Origin: Streptomyces zingiberis
Lineage (GTDB): Bacteria; Actinomycetota; Actinomycetes; Streptomycetales; Streptomycetaceae
Direction: 5' to 3'
DNA length: 64,000 nt
Assembly (NCBI RefSeq): GCF_012034935.1
Contig: NZ_JAATEN010000010.1
Coordinates: 62,001-126,000 of the forward strand
The notes beneath the pieces were generated by a model that was not told where the DNA came from, did no database searches, and saw only the letters and a program-made list of their open reading frames with translations. This document shows, in pieces, positions 34,320 through 43,721 of this stretch. Each line of letters begins with the position of its first letter. Positions within the stretch are counted from its first letter, which is position 1. The translations under genes were made by a program, and so were the position numbers.

Positions 34320-35687
34320 ATGGACCGCTTGATCGAGAAACTGCGCGGCGGCCTGCCGCCCGAGGCCGTCCTGACCGACCCCGACGTCACCGCCGCGTAC
34401 GCCCACGACCACGCGAGTTTCTGCCCCGCCGGCGCGTCCGCCGCCGTCGTCCTGCCCCGCACCGTGGAGCAGGTGCAGCACGTGATGCGCACCGCGACGG
34501 AGCTGCGCGTGCCCGTGGTGCCCCAGGGCGGCCGGTCCGGCCTGTCCGGCGCCGCCAACGCCTCCGACGGCTGCGTCGTCCTCTCCCTCGCGCGCATGGA
34601 CCGCATCCTGGAGATCGACCCGGTCGAGCGGACCGCCACCGTCGAACCCGGCGTCGTCAACGCCGTGCTCTCCCGCGCCGTCCAGGAGAAGGGCCTGTAC
34701 TACCCGCCGGACCCGTCCAGCTGGGAGATGTGCACCATCGGCGGGAACATCGGCACCGGCGCCGGCGGCCTGTGCTGCGTCAAGTACGGGGTCACCGCGG
34801 AGTACGTCCTCGGCCTGGACGTCGTCCTCGCCGACGGGCGGCTGCTGCGCACCGGCCGCTCCACCGCCAAGGGGGTCGCCGGCTACGACCTCACCCGGCT
34901 CTTCGTCGGCTCCGAGGGCAGCCTCGGCGTCGTGGTGCGGGCCGTGCTCGCGCTCCGGCCGCACCCGCCGCGCCAGCTCGTCCTGGCCGCCGAGTTCCCC
35001 GGCGCCGCCGCGGCCGGGGACGCCGTCTGCCGGATCATGGCGGGCGGCCACACCCCCGCGCTGCTGGAACTCATGGACCGCACCACCCTGCGGGCGGTCA
35101 ACGCCATGGCCAGGATGGGCCTCCCGGAGTCCACCGAGGCGCTGCTGCTGGCCGGTTTCGACACCCCCGACCCGGCCGCCGACCTCACCGCCGTGGCCGA
35201 GCTGTGCACCGCCGCGGGCGCCACGGAGGTCGTCCCCGCCGCCGACCCGGCCGAGTCCGAGATGCTGCTGGAGGCCCGCCGGCTCGCCCTCCGCGCCCTG
35301 GAGGGCGTCCGCTCCGCCACGATGATCGACGACGTGTGCGTCCCCCGGGGCAAGCTCGCCGCGATGCTCGACGGCACCGCCGCCATCGCGGAGAAGCACG
35401 ACCTGGTCATCGGGGTCTGCGCACACGCCGGCGACGGAAACACCCACCCGGTGGTCTGCTTCGACCCCGCCGACGAGGACGAGTCCCGCCGCGCCCGCGC
35501 CTCCTTCGACGAGATCATGGCCCTGGGGCTGGAACTCGGCGGCACCATCACCGGCGAACACGGCGTCGGCATCCTCAAGAAGGAGTGGCTCGCCCGCGAA
35601 CTCGGCCCCGTGGGGCTGGAACTCCAGCGCGGGATCAAGGAGTTGTTCGACCCGCTGGGGCTGCTCAACCCCGGAAAGCTGTTCTGA
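34320..35687 (+). CDS. FAD-linked oxidase (GlcD / D-lactate dehydrogenase-like)
   Basis: Flavoenzyme of the VAO/PCMH family, 455 residues, oxidising a 2-hydroxy acid such as glycolate or D-lactate. The FAD domain shows PQGGRSGLSGAANAS, TVEPGV, the pyrophosphate loop TIGGNIGTGAGG and GYDLTRLFVGSEGSLGVV; the C-terminal cap has HAGDGNTHP and TGEHGVG, both typical of the glycolate/lactate branch. No Fe-S partner (GlcF) lies nearby. It follows hppD after 147 nt in the same orientation, but no metabolic link to tyrosine is evident. Converges with ssgG. Confidence 0.92.
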   Translation: MDRLIEKLRGGLPPEAVLTDPDVTAAYAHDHASFCPAGASAAVVLPRTVEQVQHVMRTATELRVPVVPQGGRSGLSGAANASDGCVVLSLARMDRILEIDPVERTATVEPGVVNAVLSRAVQEKGLYYPPDPSSWEMCTIGGNIGTGAGGLCCVKYGVTAEYVLGLDVVLADGRLLRTGRSTAKGVAGYDLTRLFVGSEGSLGVVVRAVLALRPHPPRQLVLAAEFPGAAAAGDAVCRIMAGGHTPALLELMDRTTLRAVNAMARMGLPESTEALLLAGFDTPDPAADLTAVAELCTAAGATEVVPAADPAESEMLLEARRLALRALEGVRSATMIDDVCVPRGKLAAMLDGTAAIAEKHDLVIGVCAHAGDGNTHPVVCFDPADEDESRRARASFDEIMALGLELGGTITGEHGVGILKKEWLARELGPVGLELQRGIKELFDPLGLLNPGKLF

Positions 35688-35897
35688 CGGCGGAGGTCAC
35701 ACGGCGGTCGGCGGTCAGTGAACGGCGGGCGGTGAACGGCGGGCGGCTGCCGCGGGCCCGCCCCGATGCGCCGGGCCGGGCCCCGCCGGCGTTCCGCCGC
35801 ACGCGCCGGCCGGTCGACAGGTGTCGCGCCGGGGCGCCGCGGCCCGTCACACCCGCCCGCGGCCGGGCCGCCGGCGCCGTCGCCCGGGTGGCTCCGC

Positions 35898-36341
35898 TCA
35901 GACCGCTCCGTCGGAGCTCTCGTCGTAGGGCGTGGCGGCGAGCAGCTCGCCCAGCGCCTCGTCGAACGAGACCTGTTCGAGCTCCCGGCCCGGCTCCACC
36001 AGCCGCAGCGTCCGCTCCAGCCACGCCGACACCGGGGCCACCGGGGCCAGCAGCACCGCCTCGCCGTCCGGCGAACGCAGCGTGATCCGCAGCGTCCTGC
36101 GCCCATCCGACCGCTCCGGCCGGATCCGCACGTCACCCTCGCCCGCCGGGCGGAGAACCCCGTCGACCAGCAACTCCCGCGCGAACGTCCAGTGGACGGG
36201 CGTCTCGGAGCCCACATGGAAGGTGACGTGCACGGCGTACGGGTCGTCCGTGCGGTAGACCAGCCGCGCGGGCACCGGCACGCTGCGCTCCGGCGCCAGC
36301 AGCAGGCCCAGTTCCAGTTCCCTCTCCACCACGGTGTGCAT
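35898..36341 (-). CDS. ssgG: SsgA-like sporulation/cell division protein SsgG
   Basis: SALP-family protein of 147 residues, found only in morphologically complex actinomycetes, where members steer septum placement, spore-wall assembly and separation. Family marks are VVERELELGLLL, VPARLVYRTDDPYAVHVTFH and WTFARELLVDGVLRPAGEGDV. The ATG has GGAAAGGA upstream. Assignment to SsgG rather than another SALP rests on remembered gene order (next to the GlcD-like and hppD genes), so the family is firm and the member letter probable. It is divergent from the RDD protein gene. Confidence 0.88.
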   Translation of the reverse strand: MHTVVERELELGLLLAPERSVPVPARLVYRTDDPYAVHVTFHVGSETPVHWTFARELLVDGVLRPAGEGDVRIRPERSDGRRTLRITLRSPDGEAVLLAPVAPVSAWLERTLRLVEPGRELEQVSFDEALGELLAATPYDESSDGAV

Positions 36342-36666
36342 GAACTGCCGTCCTTTCCTTCGGTGCGGCGGCCGGGCGACGGGCCGCACGGAGCGGAAGC
36401 CCGTATCTCACCGTTCAGTACGCGGTTTCCCGGAAATCTCTCGGAGATCCTCACCAGTCCGGACCGTCTCCGCGGCGGACCCCGGTGCACACTGACGCGA
36501 AGGTGGTGCGTACCCCGGGAGCCGCCCGGCAGGCGTCCGGTTCTGGTACATGTGGACACCGCGCCGGGCCGCGCGTGAGCAACGAGAGGCCGGGCCGACG
36601 TACACCACTCCGCCCGCGGGGAGATCGCCCCGCGCGGACGGCCGAGCAGATACGGGACCACGGACA
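36342..36666. other. Divergent intergenic region ssgG/RDD
   Basis: No gene and no operator recognised. Promoters for both genes must lie here. Confidence 0.4.
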
Positions 36667-38943
36667 ATGAGCGCCGCAACCTCAGGATCCGCCGACGGCA
36701 GCCCGGCGCCGGGCTATTACCCCGACCCGTCCATCCCGGGGTACATCCGCTACTGGAACGGCGCCTCCTGGGTTCCCGGGACGAGCCGTCCGGCCCCGGC
36801 CGAGGGAGAGCCGGCACCCCCGCCGCCGGGCGGAACCCCGGCGCCTGCCCCGGGGCCTGCCTCCGGGCCGGTCGTGCCGGGCGGCGCGGAGGCGCCGGGG
36901 GGCCAGGGACCGGTGGAGGCGCCGGGGAACTCCGGGGGCCCGCACGGCTCAGGGGCGACGGCGGACGCGGGCGGTCCGGAGGGCGCGGGGGCCTGGGGGG
37001 CACCGGCGCAGGCGCCGCCCGCCGGGCCCGCGGGGCAGGCTCCGCCGGTCTCGGCCGGGCCCTCACCGTCGGCCTCGCCGTCGCTGTCGCCGTCGCCGTT
37101 TCCGGCGCAGGTCGCTCCGGCCGGGACGGGAGCCGCTTCCGCCGGGCCGGAGCAGGACCAGACCGGGCCGGTGTACTTCGACGAACTGCCCGAGGCCGCC
37201 GCGGCGCAGCGAGGGGACGGCGAGCCGCCGGCTCCCCTCGCCCGCTGGGAGCGGCCCGCCGCCGGGGGCGCCGGACCCCGCGGTCCCGGCGGTGCGGCGG
37301 GTCCCGGGGGCGCCGTGTACGGCGATGCGGCGCCCGGTGGCGCGGCGGCCGATGGAGCGACGCCCGGTGGCGCGGCGCACGGTGAATCCGCCCCCGGCGG
37401 CCCGGTGTCCGGTGACGCGGTCGCCTCCGGCGGTGACACCGCTCCCGGTGGCGCGGGTGGCTCCGGCGGCCCCGGCCCTCGTGGTCCCGGCGGGCCCACC
37501 CTCGGGCTGGGCCGGGCGGCGCCGGCCGGCGGTGCCGCCCCGGGATCGCGCCCGGGCGGCGGGCCCGCGCCTGCCGCCCCGGCCCCGTCCGCCCGTGAGG
37601 GCACGATGGCGCTCCGGGCGAGCGGCCCGCACGCCCCGCCCCGCACCCCGGCCGCCCCGGACCCGCGGGCGGCCGCCCCGGGCGGCTCCGGGACGGGCAC
37701 GGCCGGTCCCGCTCCGGCGACGGGGCGCGACGGGGCACCGGGCCCGGACGCCGCCGGGCGTCCCGGAGAGCCCGCGCCCCCTGGGCAGCCCGCAGGATCC
37801 GGGCACACCGGCCAGGCCGGAGAGGCCGGGCACGCCGAGTGGCCCGGGCACCCCGCCGCTCCCGGCGGCGCGCCGGAGACCGGCGCGCCCGCCCCGTCCG
37901 GACCGGTGACGGCACCTCCCGCGGCGGCCCCCGCGGAGCCCTCCACCGCGCCGGCCGCGGGCATCCCCAGTGGCCTGCCCGTCCGGACCCCGGGCGGTCC
38001 CACGCCCGGCGGCAGCGCCCCGGGCCCGCAGCGACCGGCGCCCCACCCCGCCGGCCTCGCCGGTCCCGCCGGTGCGCCGGCGCCGGGCACGCCGCCCGCG
38101 CAGGGACCGGCCCGGGCGCCCGGCGCCGGGCCGGCCGCCGTTCCCCACGGCCCGGCCGCCGCCGCACCGGCCGCGGGGGCCCCGGCCGCACTCCCCGGAC
38201 CGCCTCGCGACGCGGTTCCGTCCCTGCCCCCGGGACCGGCACCCGCCCCGGCGCTCCCTGCCCCCGGTCCGGCCCGTCCGGAGCCTGCCGGGGAGCGGGC
38301 GGCGGCCTCCTGGCCGCAGCAGGTGCAGCGACTGGCCCGGTCCGACCAGGGCGGCCGGTCCGGTCCGTCCGCCCCGGCCGGTCCGTCCGGTCCGGTGACG
38401 CCCTGGCGCCCGCCGGTGGACGACCCGTTCCTGCGGGCCGCCCGGGACCAGGCGGCGGCCCGGCCCGCCGGTCTCGGGCGCCGCCTCGCCGCCCGCCTGA
38501 TCGACATGGCCGTGCTGGGACTGCTGCTCGCGGCCGCAGCCGTGCCGCTCGGGGTGCGGACCGCCGACCACATCGGCGCCAAGATCGAGCAGGCCGAACT
38601 CACCGGCGAGACGGTCACGGTCTGGCTCCTCGACACCACCACCGGCGGCTACCTCGGGATGTTCCTCGCGGCGCTGTTCGCCGTGGGCCTCGTCTACGAG
38701 GTGCTGCCCGTCGCGCGCTGGGGCCGGACGCTGGGCAAGCGGCTCTGCGGGGTGCACGTCCGCGGCATCGAGTCGCACGACACCCCGAGCCTGGCCGAGT
38801 CCTTCCGCCGCTGGCTGGTCCGGACCGTGCTGGGGCTCCTGGTGATCGGCGTCGTCAACGTGGCCTGGTGTCTCTTCGACCGGCCGTGGCGGCAGTGCTG
38901 GCACGACAAGGCCGCGCGGACCTTCGTCGCCGCCGACACCTGA
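36667..38943 (+). CDS. RDD-domain membrane protein with DUF2510 start and 540-residue linker
   Basis: Protein of 758 residues in three parts. A DUF2510 motif (GYYPDPSIPGYIRYWNGASW) opens the protein; then about 540 residues of Pro/Ala/Gly-rich low-complexity sequence; then an RDD domain from about residue 599 (GLGRRLAARLIDMAVLGLLLA) with two or three membrane spans and the closing DRPWRQCWHDKAARTFV. RDD proteins are membrane proteins, some linked to ion transport, mostly uncharacterised. The linker would lie in the cytoplasm. A second RDD gene follows after 178 nt, suggesting a pair. Start supported by MSAATSGSADG after a weak ribosome site. Confidence 0.85.
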   Translation: MSAATSGSADGSPAPGYYPDPSIPGYIRYWNGASWVPGTSRPAPAEGEPAPPPPGGTPAPAPGPASGPVVPGGAEAPGGQGPVEAPGNSGGPHGSGATADAGGPEGAGAWGAPAQAPPAGPAGQAPPVSAGPSPSASPSLSPSPFPAQVAPAGTGAASAGPEQDQTGPVYFDELPEAAAAQRGDGEPPAPLARWERPAAGGAGPRGPGGAAGPGGAVYGDAAPGGAAADGATPGGAAHGESAPGGPVSGDAVASGGDTAPGGAGGSGGPGPRGPGGPTLGLGRAAPAGGAAPGSRPGGGPAPAAPAPSAREGTMALRASGPHAPPRTPAAPDPRAAAPGGSGTGTAGPAPATGRDGAPGPDAAGRPGEPAPPGQPAGSGHTGQAGEAGHAEWPGHPAAPGGAPETGAPAPSGPVTAPPAAAPAEPSTAPAAGIPSGLPVRTPGGPTPGGSAPGPQRPAPHPAGLAGPAGAPAPGTPPAQGPARAPGAGPAAVPHGPAAAAPAAGAPAALPGPPRDAVPSLPPGPAPAPALPAPGPARPEPAGERAAASWPQQVQRLARSDQGGRSGPSAPAGPSGPVTPWRPPVDDPFLRAARDQAAARPAGLGRRLAARLIDMAVLGLLLAAAAVPLGVRTADHIGAKIEQAELTGETVTVWLLDTTTGGYLGMFLAALFAVGLVYEVLPVARWGRTLGKRLCGVHVRGIESHDTPSLAESFRRWLVRTVLGLLVIGVVNVAWCLFDRPWRQCWHDKAARTFVAADT

Positions 38944-39121
38944 GCTGCCCCGGGACCCGCCGCAGGTCGACGCTCCCCAGCCCCCGGGTCATGGAACGGC
39001 GAGCCACGGAGCCGGGACCGGAGCGGCGCCTGCCGCCCGGGTCGGGGCGGGTTGCCCCGGCCTCCCCCGGACAGCCCGCCCCGGGCTGCGCGCCGCCGGT
39101 CCGCGCGGTCGACTGACGGGC

Positions 39122-39997
39122 ATGAGCAGTGATCGGCCGGAGTCACCGTCCGGCGAGCCGCCGGAGCGCGACCCCTTCCGCCCGCCCCCGCCGGAGGGCG
39201 GTGACCAGGCGCGGGACCACCCCTCCGCGGGGGGCGGCCCGGGCAGCGCCGTCCCCGGCGGCGGTCCCTACGGGCCCGGTGGCGGCCCTTCCGGCGGCCA
39301 TCCTCCCGGTGGGCCGCCGCCCGGGGAGCCCGCGCCGGGTGAACCCGGAGGCCCTCCGGGCCCGCCACCGCCCGGCGGCTACGGCGCCCCACCCGCCGGG
39401 GGCTACGGGGCCCCGCCCGCCGGCGGCTACGGAGCCCCGCCCGGCGGCCCCTACGGAGCGCCGTACGGAGAGCCCTACGGAGCGGCCCTCGGCCGGGCGC
39501 CGTTCCCCGGGAACCCGCCGCTGGCCAACCGCGGGCGCCGGCTGCTGGCCCGGATCATCGACGCCCTGCTGATCGGCGTCCCCGTCGGGCTGCTGGCCGG
39601 CGGCCTGGCCACGGGGTTCCGCTACGACTACGACGTCGACTCCTCGGGCGCCGCGTCCGGCGGGGCGGGGAACGCCGCCTGGGCGGCGTCCCAACTCGCG
39701 ATCGTCGCCGTCTACTTCGTCTACGAAGGGGCGATGCTGAGCCGCTACGGCCAGACGGTCGGCAAGATGCTGCTGCGGGTGCGGGTCGCGATGCTGGCGG
39801 GCGGGGCGGTCCCGGCGGGCGGCCCGGGCTGGGCCCGCGCGGCGGTGTACTCACTGCCGCAGGTGGTGCCCTGCTTCGGCTTCTTCTTCTGGCTGCTCAA
39901 CGTGGGCTTCTGCACCTGGGACCAGCCCTGGCGGCAGTGTCTGCACGACAAGGCGGCGAAGACGGTGGTGGTGGCCGTGGACCGCCCCGTGCGCTGA
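39122..39997 (+). CDS. RDD-domain membrane protein with Pro/Gly/Tyr-rich N-terminus
   Basis: Protein of 291 residues; the first about 130 are Pro/Gly-rich with three GGYGAPPA-type units from a 24-bp repeat, followed by an RDD domain (NRGRRLLARIIDALLIGVPV ... YGQTVGKMLLRVRV ... WDQPWRQCLHDKAAKTVV). It is a smaller paralogue of the upstream RDD protein and shares its C-terminal signature, so the pair probably arose by duplication. Role unknown; membrane location is clear. A very strong terminator lies 200 nt beyond. Confidence 0.88.
   Translation: MSSDRPESPSGEPPERDPFRPPPPEGGDQARDHPSAGGGPGSAVPGGGPYGPGGGPSGGHPPGGPPPGEPAPGEPGGPPGPPPPGGYGAPPAGGYGAPPAGGYGAPPGGPYGAPYGEPYGAALGRAPFPGNPPLANRGRRLLARIIDALLIGVPVGLLAGGLATGFRYDYDVDSSGAASGGAGNAAWAASQLAIVAVYFVYEGAMLSRYGQTVGKMLLRVRVAMLAGGAVPAGGPGWARAAVYSLPQVVPCFGFFFWLLNVGFCTWDQPWRQCLHDKAAKTVVVAVDRPVR
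39374..39445 (+). repeat. 24-bp repeat, three copies, in the second RDD gene
   Basis: Units such as GGCGGCTACGGCGCCCCACC plus four more bases repeat in frame, coding GGYGAPPA, GGYGAPPA and GGYGAPPG. Confidence 0.8.
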
Positions 39998-40199
39998 CCG
40001 CGCCGAGCCACCGGCCGGACGCCCCGCCGGGCCCTGCCCACCGGCCGGCCCGCCCCACCGGCACGGACACGGGCCCGGACGCCCGGCACGAGGGGCCCAC
40101 GGCAGGCGGAGCCACAGCGGAGACACTGCGGAGCCATGGCGGAATCAGGCCGGAATCAGGCCGGAATCACGGCTGCCGTAGAACGGTGGGCCCGGACGG

Positions 40200-40250
40200 C
40201 GCAGCGGCGGGAGGGGCCACCGGGCGCCGGTGGCCCCTCCCGCCGCTGCG
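40200..40250. terminator. 24-bp perfect hairpin, bidirectional terminator
   Basis: Two 24-base arms, beginning CGCAGCGGCGGGAGGGG on the left, are perfectly complementary around a 3-nt loop. It lies between the convergent second RDD gene and the small membrane protein gene, 17 nt from the latter's stop. It is the longest perfect stem seen in the window. Confidence 0.85.
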
Positions 40251-40266
40251 GTACGGCGACGGTGTG

Positions 40267-40575
40267 TCAGCCGTGGGCCGAGTGCGCGCCGGCACCGGCC
40301 CGCTGCCGCTCCGCGCGCCCGGCGGCCCCCTGCGCGGGGAGCGCCGCCGCGGGCACGGCGGACGAGCGGGTGGTACGCGACGGCCCGGCCGCCGCGCGCG
40401 AGGCGCCGGACAGCGGCACCGTCACGGCGACGAACAGGCCGAGGGCCAGCCCGGCGAGGGCGATGGAGGCGATGCCGACCACGGAGCGGGTCTCGGAGAG
40501 AACCAGCATCAGCAGCGTCGTGCAGACGACGGTGGCCGAACCGGAGGCGAACTGTGCGGCAGTCGGACGCGGCAT
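40267..40575 (-). CDS. Small membrane protein, unknown function
   Basis: Protein of 102 residues with two probable membrane spans (ATVVCTTLLMLVL and GIASIALAGLALGLFVAVTV) and an Ala/Arg-rich C-terminal tail. No family recognised. Support comes from a GAGGA ribosome site, third-position G/C bias, and a shared strong terminator. It is divergent from the M6 protease gene. Confidence 0.65.
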   Translation of the reverse strand: MPRPTAAQFASGSATVVCTTLLMLVLSETRSVVGIASIALAGLALGLFVAVTVPLSGASRAAAGPSRTTRSSAVPAAALPAQGAAGRAERQRAGAGAHSAHG

Positions 40576-41044
40576 GGCGATATCCGTCCTCGGAAGTCTC
40601 GGGGGAGTTGTCGAGTCGTCGCGCCTCCCCGGGACGGTCGGGGGCCGGCATGGGGGGAGGGCCGTGCCCCGTCGGCGCCGCGGGGGAAACGCAGCGTTCG
40701 CGCCGTTTCATGACTCTACGGTGCTCTCTGCCCTGGCGAAAACTCCGCAAGCCAGGACGGGTGCCGGGGCCGGTGCACGGGGGGCGCACGGAGTCACCGC
40801 CCGTCCCAGTTCCTGAGATGGGTGCGCCTGTTCGAGCGAATCGGGCGGAAGGCTGGAAGCGGGGCGAGAGCCGCGAAAGGGGTGGCCGGTCCGGAGGGGC
40901 CGACTGTCCGATTACCGATCTTGCATGATCGAGAGACGTACACCTGTGGCGTGTTCAAGTCAAGGTCTGTCTTTTCTCCGCCAGGTCGGATGCAATGCCT
41001 CGGACATCGGCAGCATCGGGTAACCCCCGGGAGGACAGCGCCAA
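40576..41044. other. Divergent intergenic region before the M6 protease
   Basis: No gene. The stretch from about 40910 is lower in G+C and probably carries the protease promoter; it includes an inverted repeat CGATC-TTGCAT-GATCG (40916-40931). Confidence 0.45.
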
Positions 41045-43435
41045 GTGAGAACCCATCGCAGAGCCGCCCGCGTCGCGGCCGTGGCAACCGTGGTCGCCGC
41101 CCTGGGGGCGACCGCCCTGCCCGCCGTCGCGGCCGAGGCGGACGACGGCCGGTCCGGCGCGGTGGAGCGCCGCGACCCGGCCCCCGACAAGACCCACGTC
41201 GAGCACGACCTCGACGGCCCCTTCTCCAAGCAGCAGGAGGCCGCCCGCTCGACCGCCCTCCAGCGGGTGCTGTCCGGCGAGGCGAAGGCCGAGAAGCGCG
41301 GCGCCTCGCAGGTCGTCAAGCTCGACCGCGGCAAGTACGTCGAGCTGGGCCGGGAGAAGACGGACAAGATCTTCACCATCCTGGTCGAGTTCGGCGACAA
41401 GGTCGACGACACGACCATGTTCGACCCGGACGGCCCCGACGGACCGCAGGAGCCGGTCGTCAAGTACGGCGGCACGCCCGGCCCGCGCCACAACGAGATA
41501 GCCGAGCCGGACCGCTCGAAGGACAACAGCACCGAGTGGCAGGCCGACTTCGACCAGGGGCACTACCAGGACCTGTACTTCGGCGAGGGCGAGGGCAAGG
41601 AATCCCTCAAGAAGTACTACGAGAAGCAGTCCTCCGGCCGCTACTCGGTCGACGGCACCGTCTCGGACTGGGTGAAGGTCGAGTGGAACGAGGCCCGTTA
41701 CGGCTCGAACTACTGCGGCTCCAGCAATTGCGCCAACGTCTGGGACGCGGTGCGTGACGGCGTCAATGCGTGGGTCGAGGACCAGAAGGCCGCCGGGCTG
41801 AGCACCGAGGAGATCCGCGAGCGGCTCGCCGAGTACGACCAGTGGGACCGTTACGACCACGACGGCGACGGCGACTTCAACGAGCCCGACGGCTACATCG
41901 ACCACTTCCAGTTCGTCCACGCCGGCGAGGACGAGTCCGCCGGCGGCGGCGCCCAGGGCGGCGACGCCATCTGGGCGCACCGCTGGTACGCCTACGGTGT
42001 CGACGCCGGCCGGACCGGGCCGGACGCCAACAAGGCCGGCGGCACCGAGATCGGCGACACGGGCATCTGGGTCGGCGACTACACCGTGCAGCCGGAGAAC
42101 GGCGGTCTCGGCGTCTTCGCCCACGAGTACGGCCACGACCTCGGCCTGCCGGACCTCTACGACACCTCCGGCACCGGTGAGTCCTCCGTCGCGTTCTGGT
42201 CCCTGATGTCTTCCGGCTCCTGGCTGGGCGAGGGCGAGGGGGCCATCGGCGACATGCCGGGCGACATGACGGCCTGGGACAAGCTCCAGCTCGGCTGGCT
42301 GAACTACGAGACGGCCGAGGCCGCCACGTCCTCCCGGCACAAGCTGGGCGTCGCCGAGTACAACACCTCCGACGCGCAGGCCCTCGTGGTCGAACTGCCG
42401 GAGAAGGAGAAGACCACCACCGTGGTGGCGCCCGCCGCGGGAGCCGCGCAGTGGTGGAGCGACATGGGTGACGACCTCAAGAACACCCTGTCCCGGCCGG
42501 TGGACCTGACCGGCAAGGCCGCCGCCGAGCTGCGCCTCAAGGGCTGGTGGGACATCGAGCCGGACTACGACTACCTCTACACCGAGGTGTCCGCCGACGG
42601 CGGCGCCACCTGGACCCCGGTCGACGGCACGGCGAACGGCAAGGCCATTCCGCGCGACGGCGGTGACAAGCCGGCTCTGCACGGCGCCTCCGGCACGTAC
42701 CAGGACCTGGTCTTCCCGCTGGACGCCTACGCCGGCCAGAAGATCGACCTCCGTTTCCGCTACCAGACCGACGGCGGCCTGGCGATGAAGGGCTTCGCGG
42801 CCGACGCGATCTCCGTCGTCGCCGACGGCGAGGCGCTCTTCACGGACGGTGCCGAGGACGGCGACAACGGCTGGACGGCCGCCGGCTTCCGCCGCGTCGG
42901 GGAGACCTTCACCGAGAGTTACCCGCAGTTCTACCTCGCGGAGAACCGGCAGTACGTCTCCTACGACCGGACGCTGCGCACCGGCCCGTACAACTTCGGG
43001 TTCACCGACCGCCCGGACTGGGTGGAGCACTTCCCGTACCAGAACGGCCTGATGGTCTGGTTGTGGGACACCTCACAGCACGACAACAACGTGGGCGAGC
43101 ACCCGGGCGAGGGCCTGATCCTCCCCGTGGACGCGCACGCGGCCCCCGAGCGGTGGGCCGACGGCAGCCTGATGCGCAACCGCATCCAGGCGTACGACTC
43201 GCCGTTCAGCCACTACCGCACCGACGGCTTCACCCTCCACAAGGCCGGGGTCCCGGCGAAGGTGAAGGCGAAGAAGGGCGTCCCGGTCTTCGACGACCGG
43301 AAGGGGACGTACTGGTACGAGTCCAACCCCACCGGCGGGGTGAAGGTTCCTGACACCAACACCAGGATCCAGATCCTCAAGGAGGCCCCGAACGGCTCCC
43401 AGATGATCCTCAAGGTCGGCCCCTCGACCAAGTGA
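41045..43435 (+). CDS. Secreted M6-family metalloprotease (immune inhibitor A)
   Basis: Extracellular zinc protease of 796 residues. A signal peptide (RRAARVAAVATVVAALGATALPAVAA) is followed by a pro-region and the catalytic domain with the zinc motif HEYGHDLGLPD (His360, Glu361, His364). Upstream stretches YDHDGDGDFNEPDGYIDHF and HAGEDESAGGG are typical of M6 and may bind calcium. The C-terminal half contains beta-rich modules like those of immune inhibitor A (LRLKGWWDIEPDYDYLYTEV). The GTG start follows GGAGGA. In Streptomyces such enzymes act on extracellular proteins during development; exact target unknown. Confidence 0.93.
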   Translation: MRTHRRAARVAAVATVVAALGATALPAVAAEADDGRSGAVERRDPAPDKTHVEHDLDGPFSKQQEAARSTALQRVLSGEAKAEKRGASQVVKLDRGKYVELGREKTDKIFTILVEFGDKVDDTTMFDPDGPDGPQEPVVKYGGTPGPRHNEIAEPDRSKDNSTEWQADFDQGHYQDLYFGEGEGKESLKKYYEKQSSGRYSVDGTVSDWVKVEWNEARYGSNYCGSSNCANVWDAVRDGVNAWVEDQKAAGLSTEEIRERLAEYDQWDRYDHDGDGDFNEPDGYIDHFQFVHAGEDESAGGGAQGGDAIWAHRWYAYGVDAGRTGPDANKAGGTEIGDTGIWVGDYTVQPENGGLGVFAHEYGHDLGLPDLYDTSGTGESSVAFWSLMSSGSWLGEGEGAIGDMPGDMTAWDKLQLGWLNYETAEAATSSRHKLGVAEYNTSDAQALVVELPEKEKTTTVVAPAAGAAQWWSDMGDDLKNTLSRPVDLTGKAAAELRLKGWWDIEPDYDYLYTEVSADGGATWTPVDGTANGKAIPRDGGDKPALHGASGTYQDLVFPLDAYAGQKIDLRFRYQTDGGLAMKGFAADAISVVADGEALFTDGAEDGDNGWTAAGFRRVGETFTESYPQFYLAENRQYVSYDRTLRTGPYNFGFTDRPDWVEHFPYQNGLMVWLWDTSQHDNNVGEHPGEGLILPVDAHAAPERWADGSLMRNRIQAYDSPFSHYRTDGFTLHKAGVPAKVKAKKGVPVFDDRKGTYWYESNPTGGVKVPDTNTRIQILKEAPNGSQMILKVGPSTK

Positions 43436-43463
43436 GCCGGTAAAACAGCAGGTCAAAGCGGTA

Positions 43464-43494
43464 ACGGCCGTCGCCCTCGCAGGGCGGCGGCCGT
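43464..43494 (+). terminator. Terminator after the M6 protease gene
   Basis: 14-bp stem ACGGCCGTCGCCCT/AGGGCGGCGGCCGT with one G-T wobble and a 3-nt loop, 28 nt past the stop codon. Confidence 0.75.
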
Positions 43495-43533
43495 TTGCCG
43501 TCTAGGATGCGAAGGCGAACACGTTATTGACAG

Positions 43534-43568
43534 TGCCGGATGCCGGATGCCGGATGCCGGATGCCGGA
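43534..43568 (+). repeat. 7-bp tandem repeat TGCCGGA, five copies
   Basis: Five exact copies followed by a degenerate sixth. TTGACA sits immediately upstream (43527-43532). A 7-bp unit changes reading frame and promoter spacing with every slip. Confidence 0.85.
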
Positions 43569-43721
43569 TGCGGGGTGCCGGTGGCCGGTGGCGGTGACCA
43601 CCGCCGCGCGGCGCCGGTCACCGAGAAGCCGACGGCGGTGACGGACGGCGCCGGCGGCCCCGCCGGGAAGGCGGCCCGCCGGCCGTGGCACCCGCGGTGG
43701 CGGGCGAAGGGAGGGACGGAC

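Noticed and set aside
34883..38242. A minus-strand open frame of over 1,100 codons
   Set aside because: It lies antisense to the FAD oxidase, ssgG and the RDD gene, whose families are certain; its translation is Arg/Pro-rich and matches nothing.
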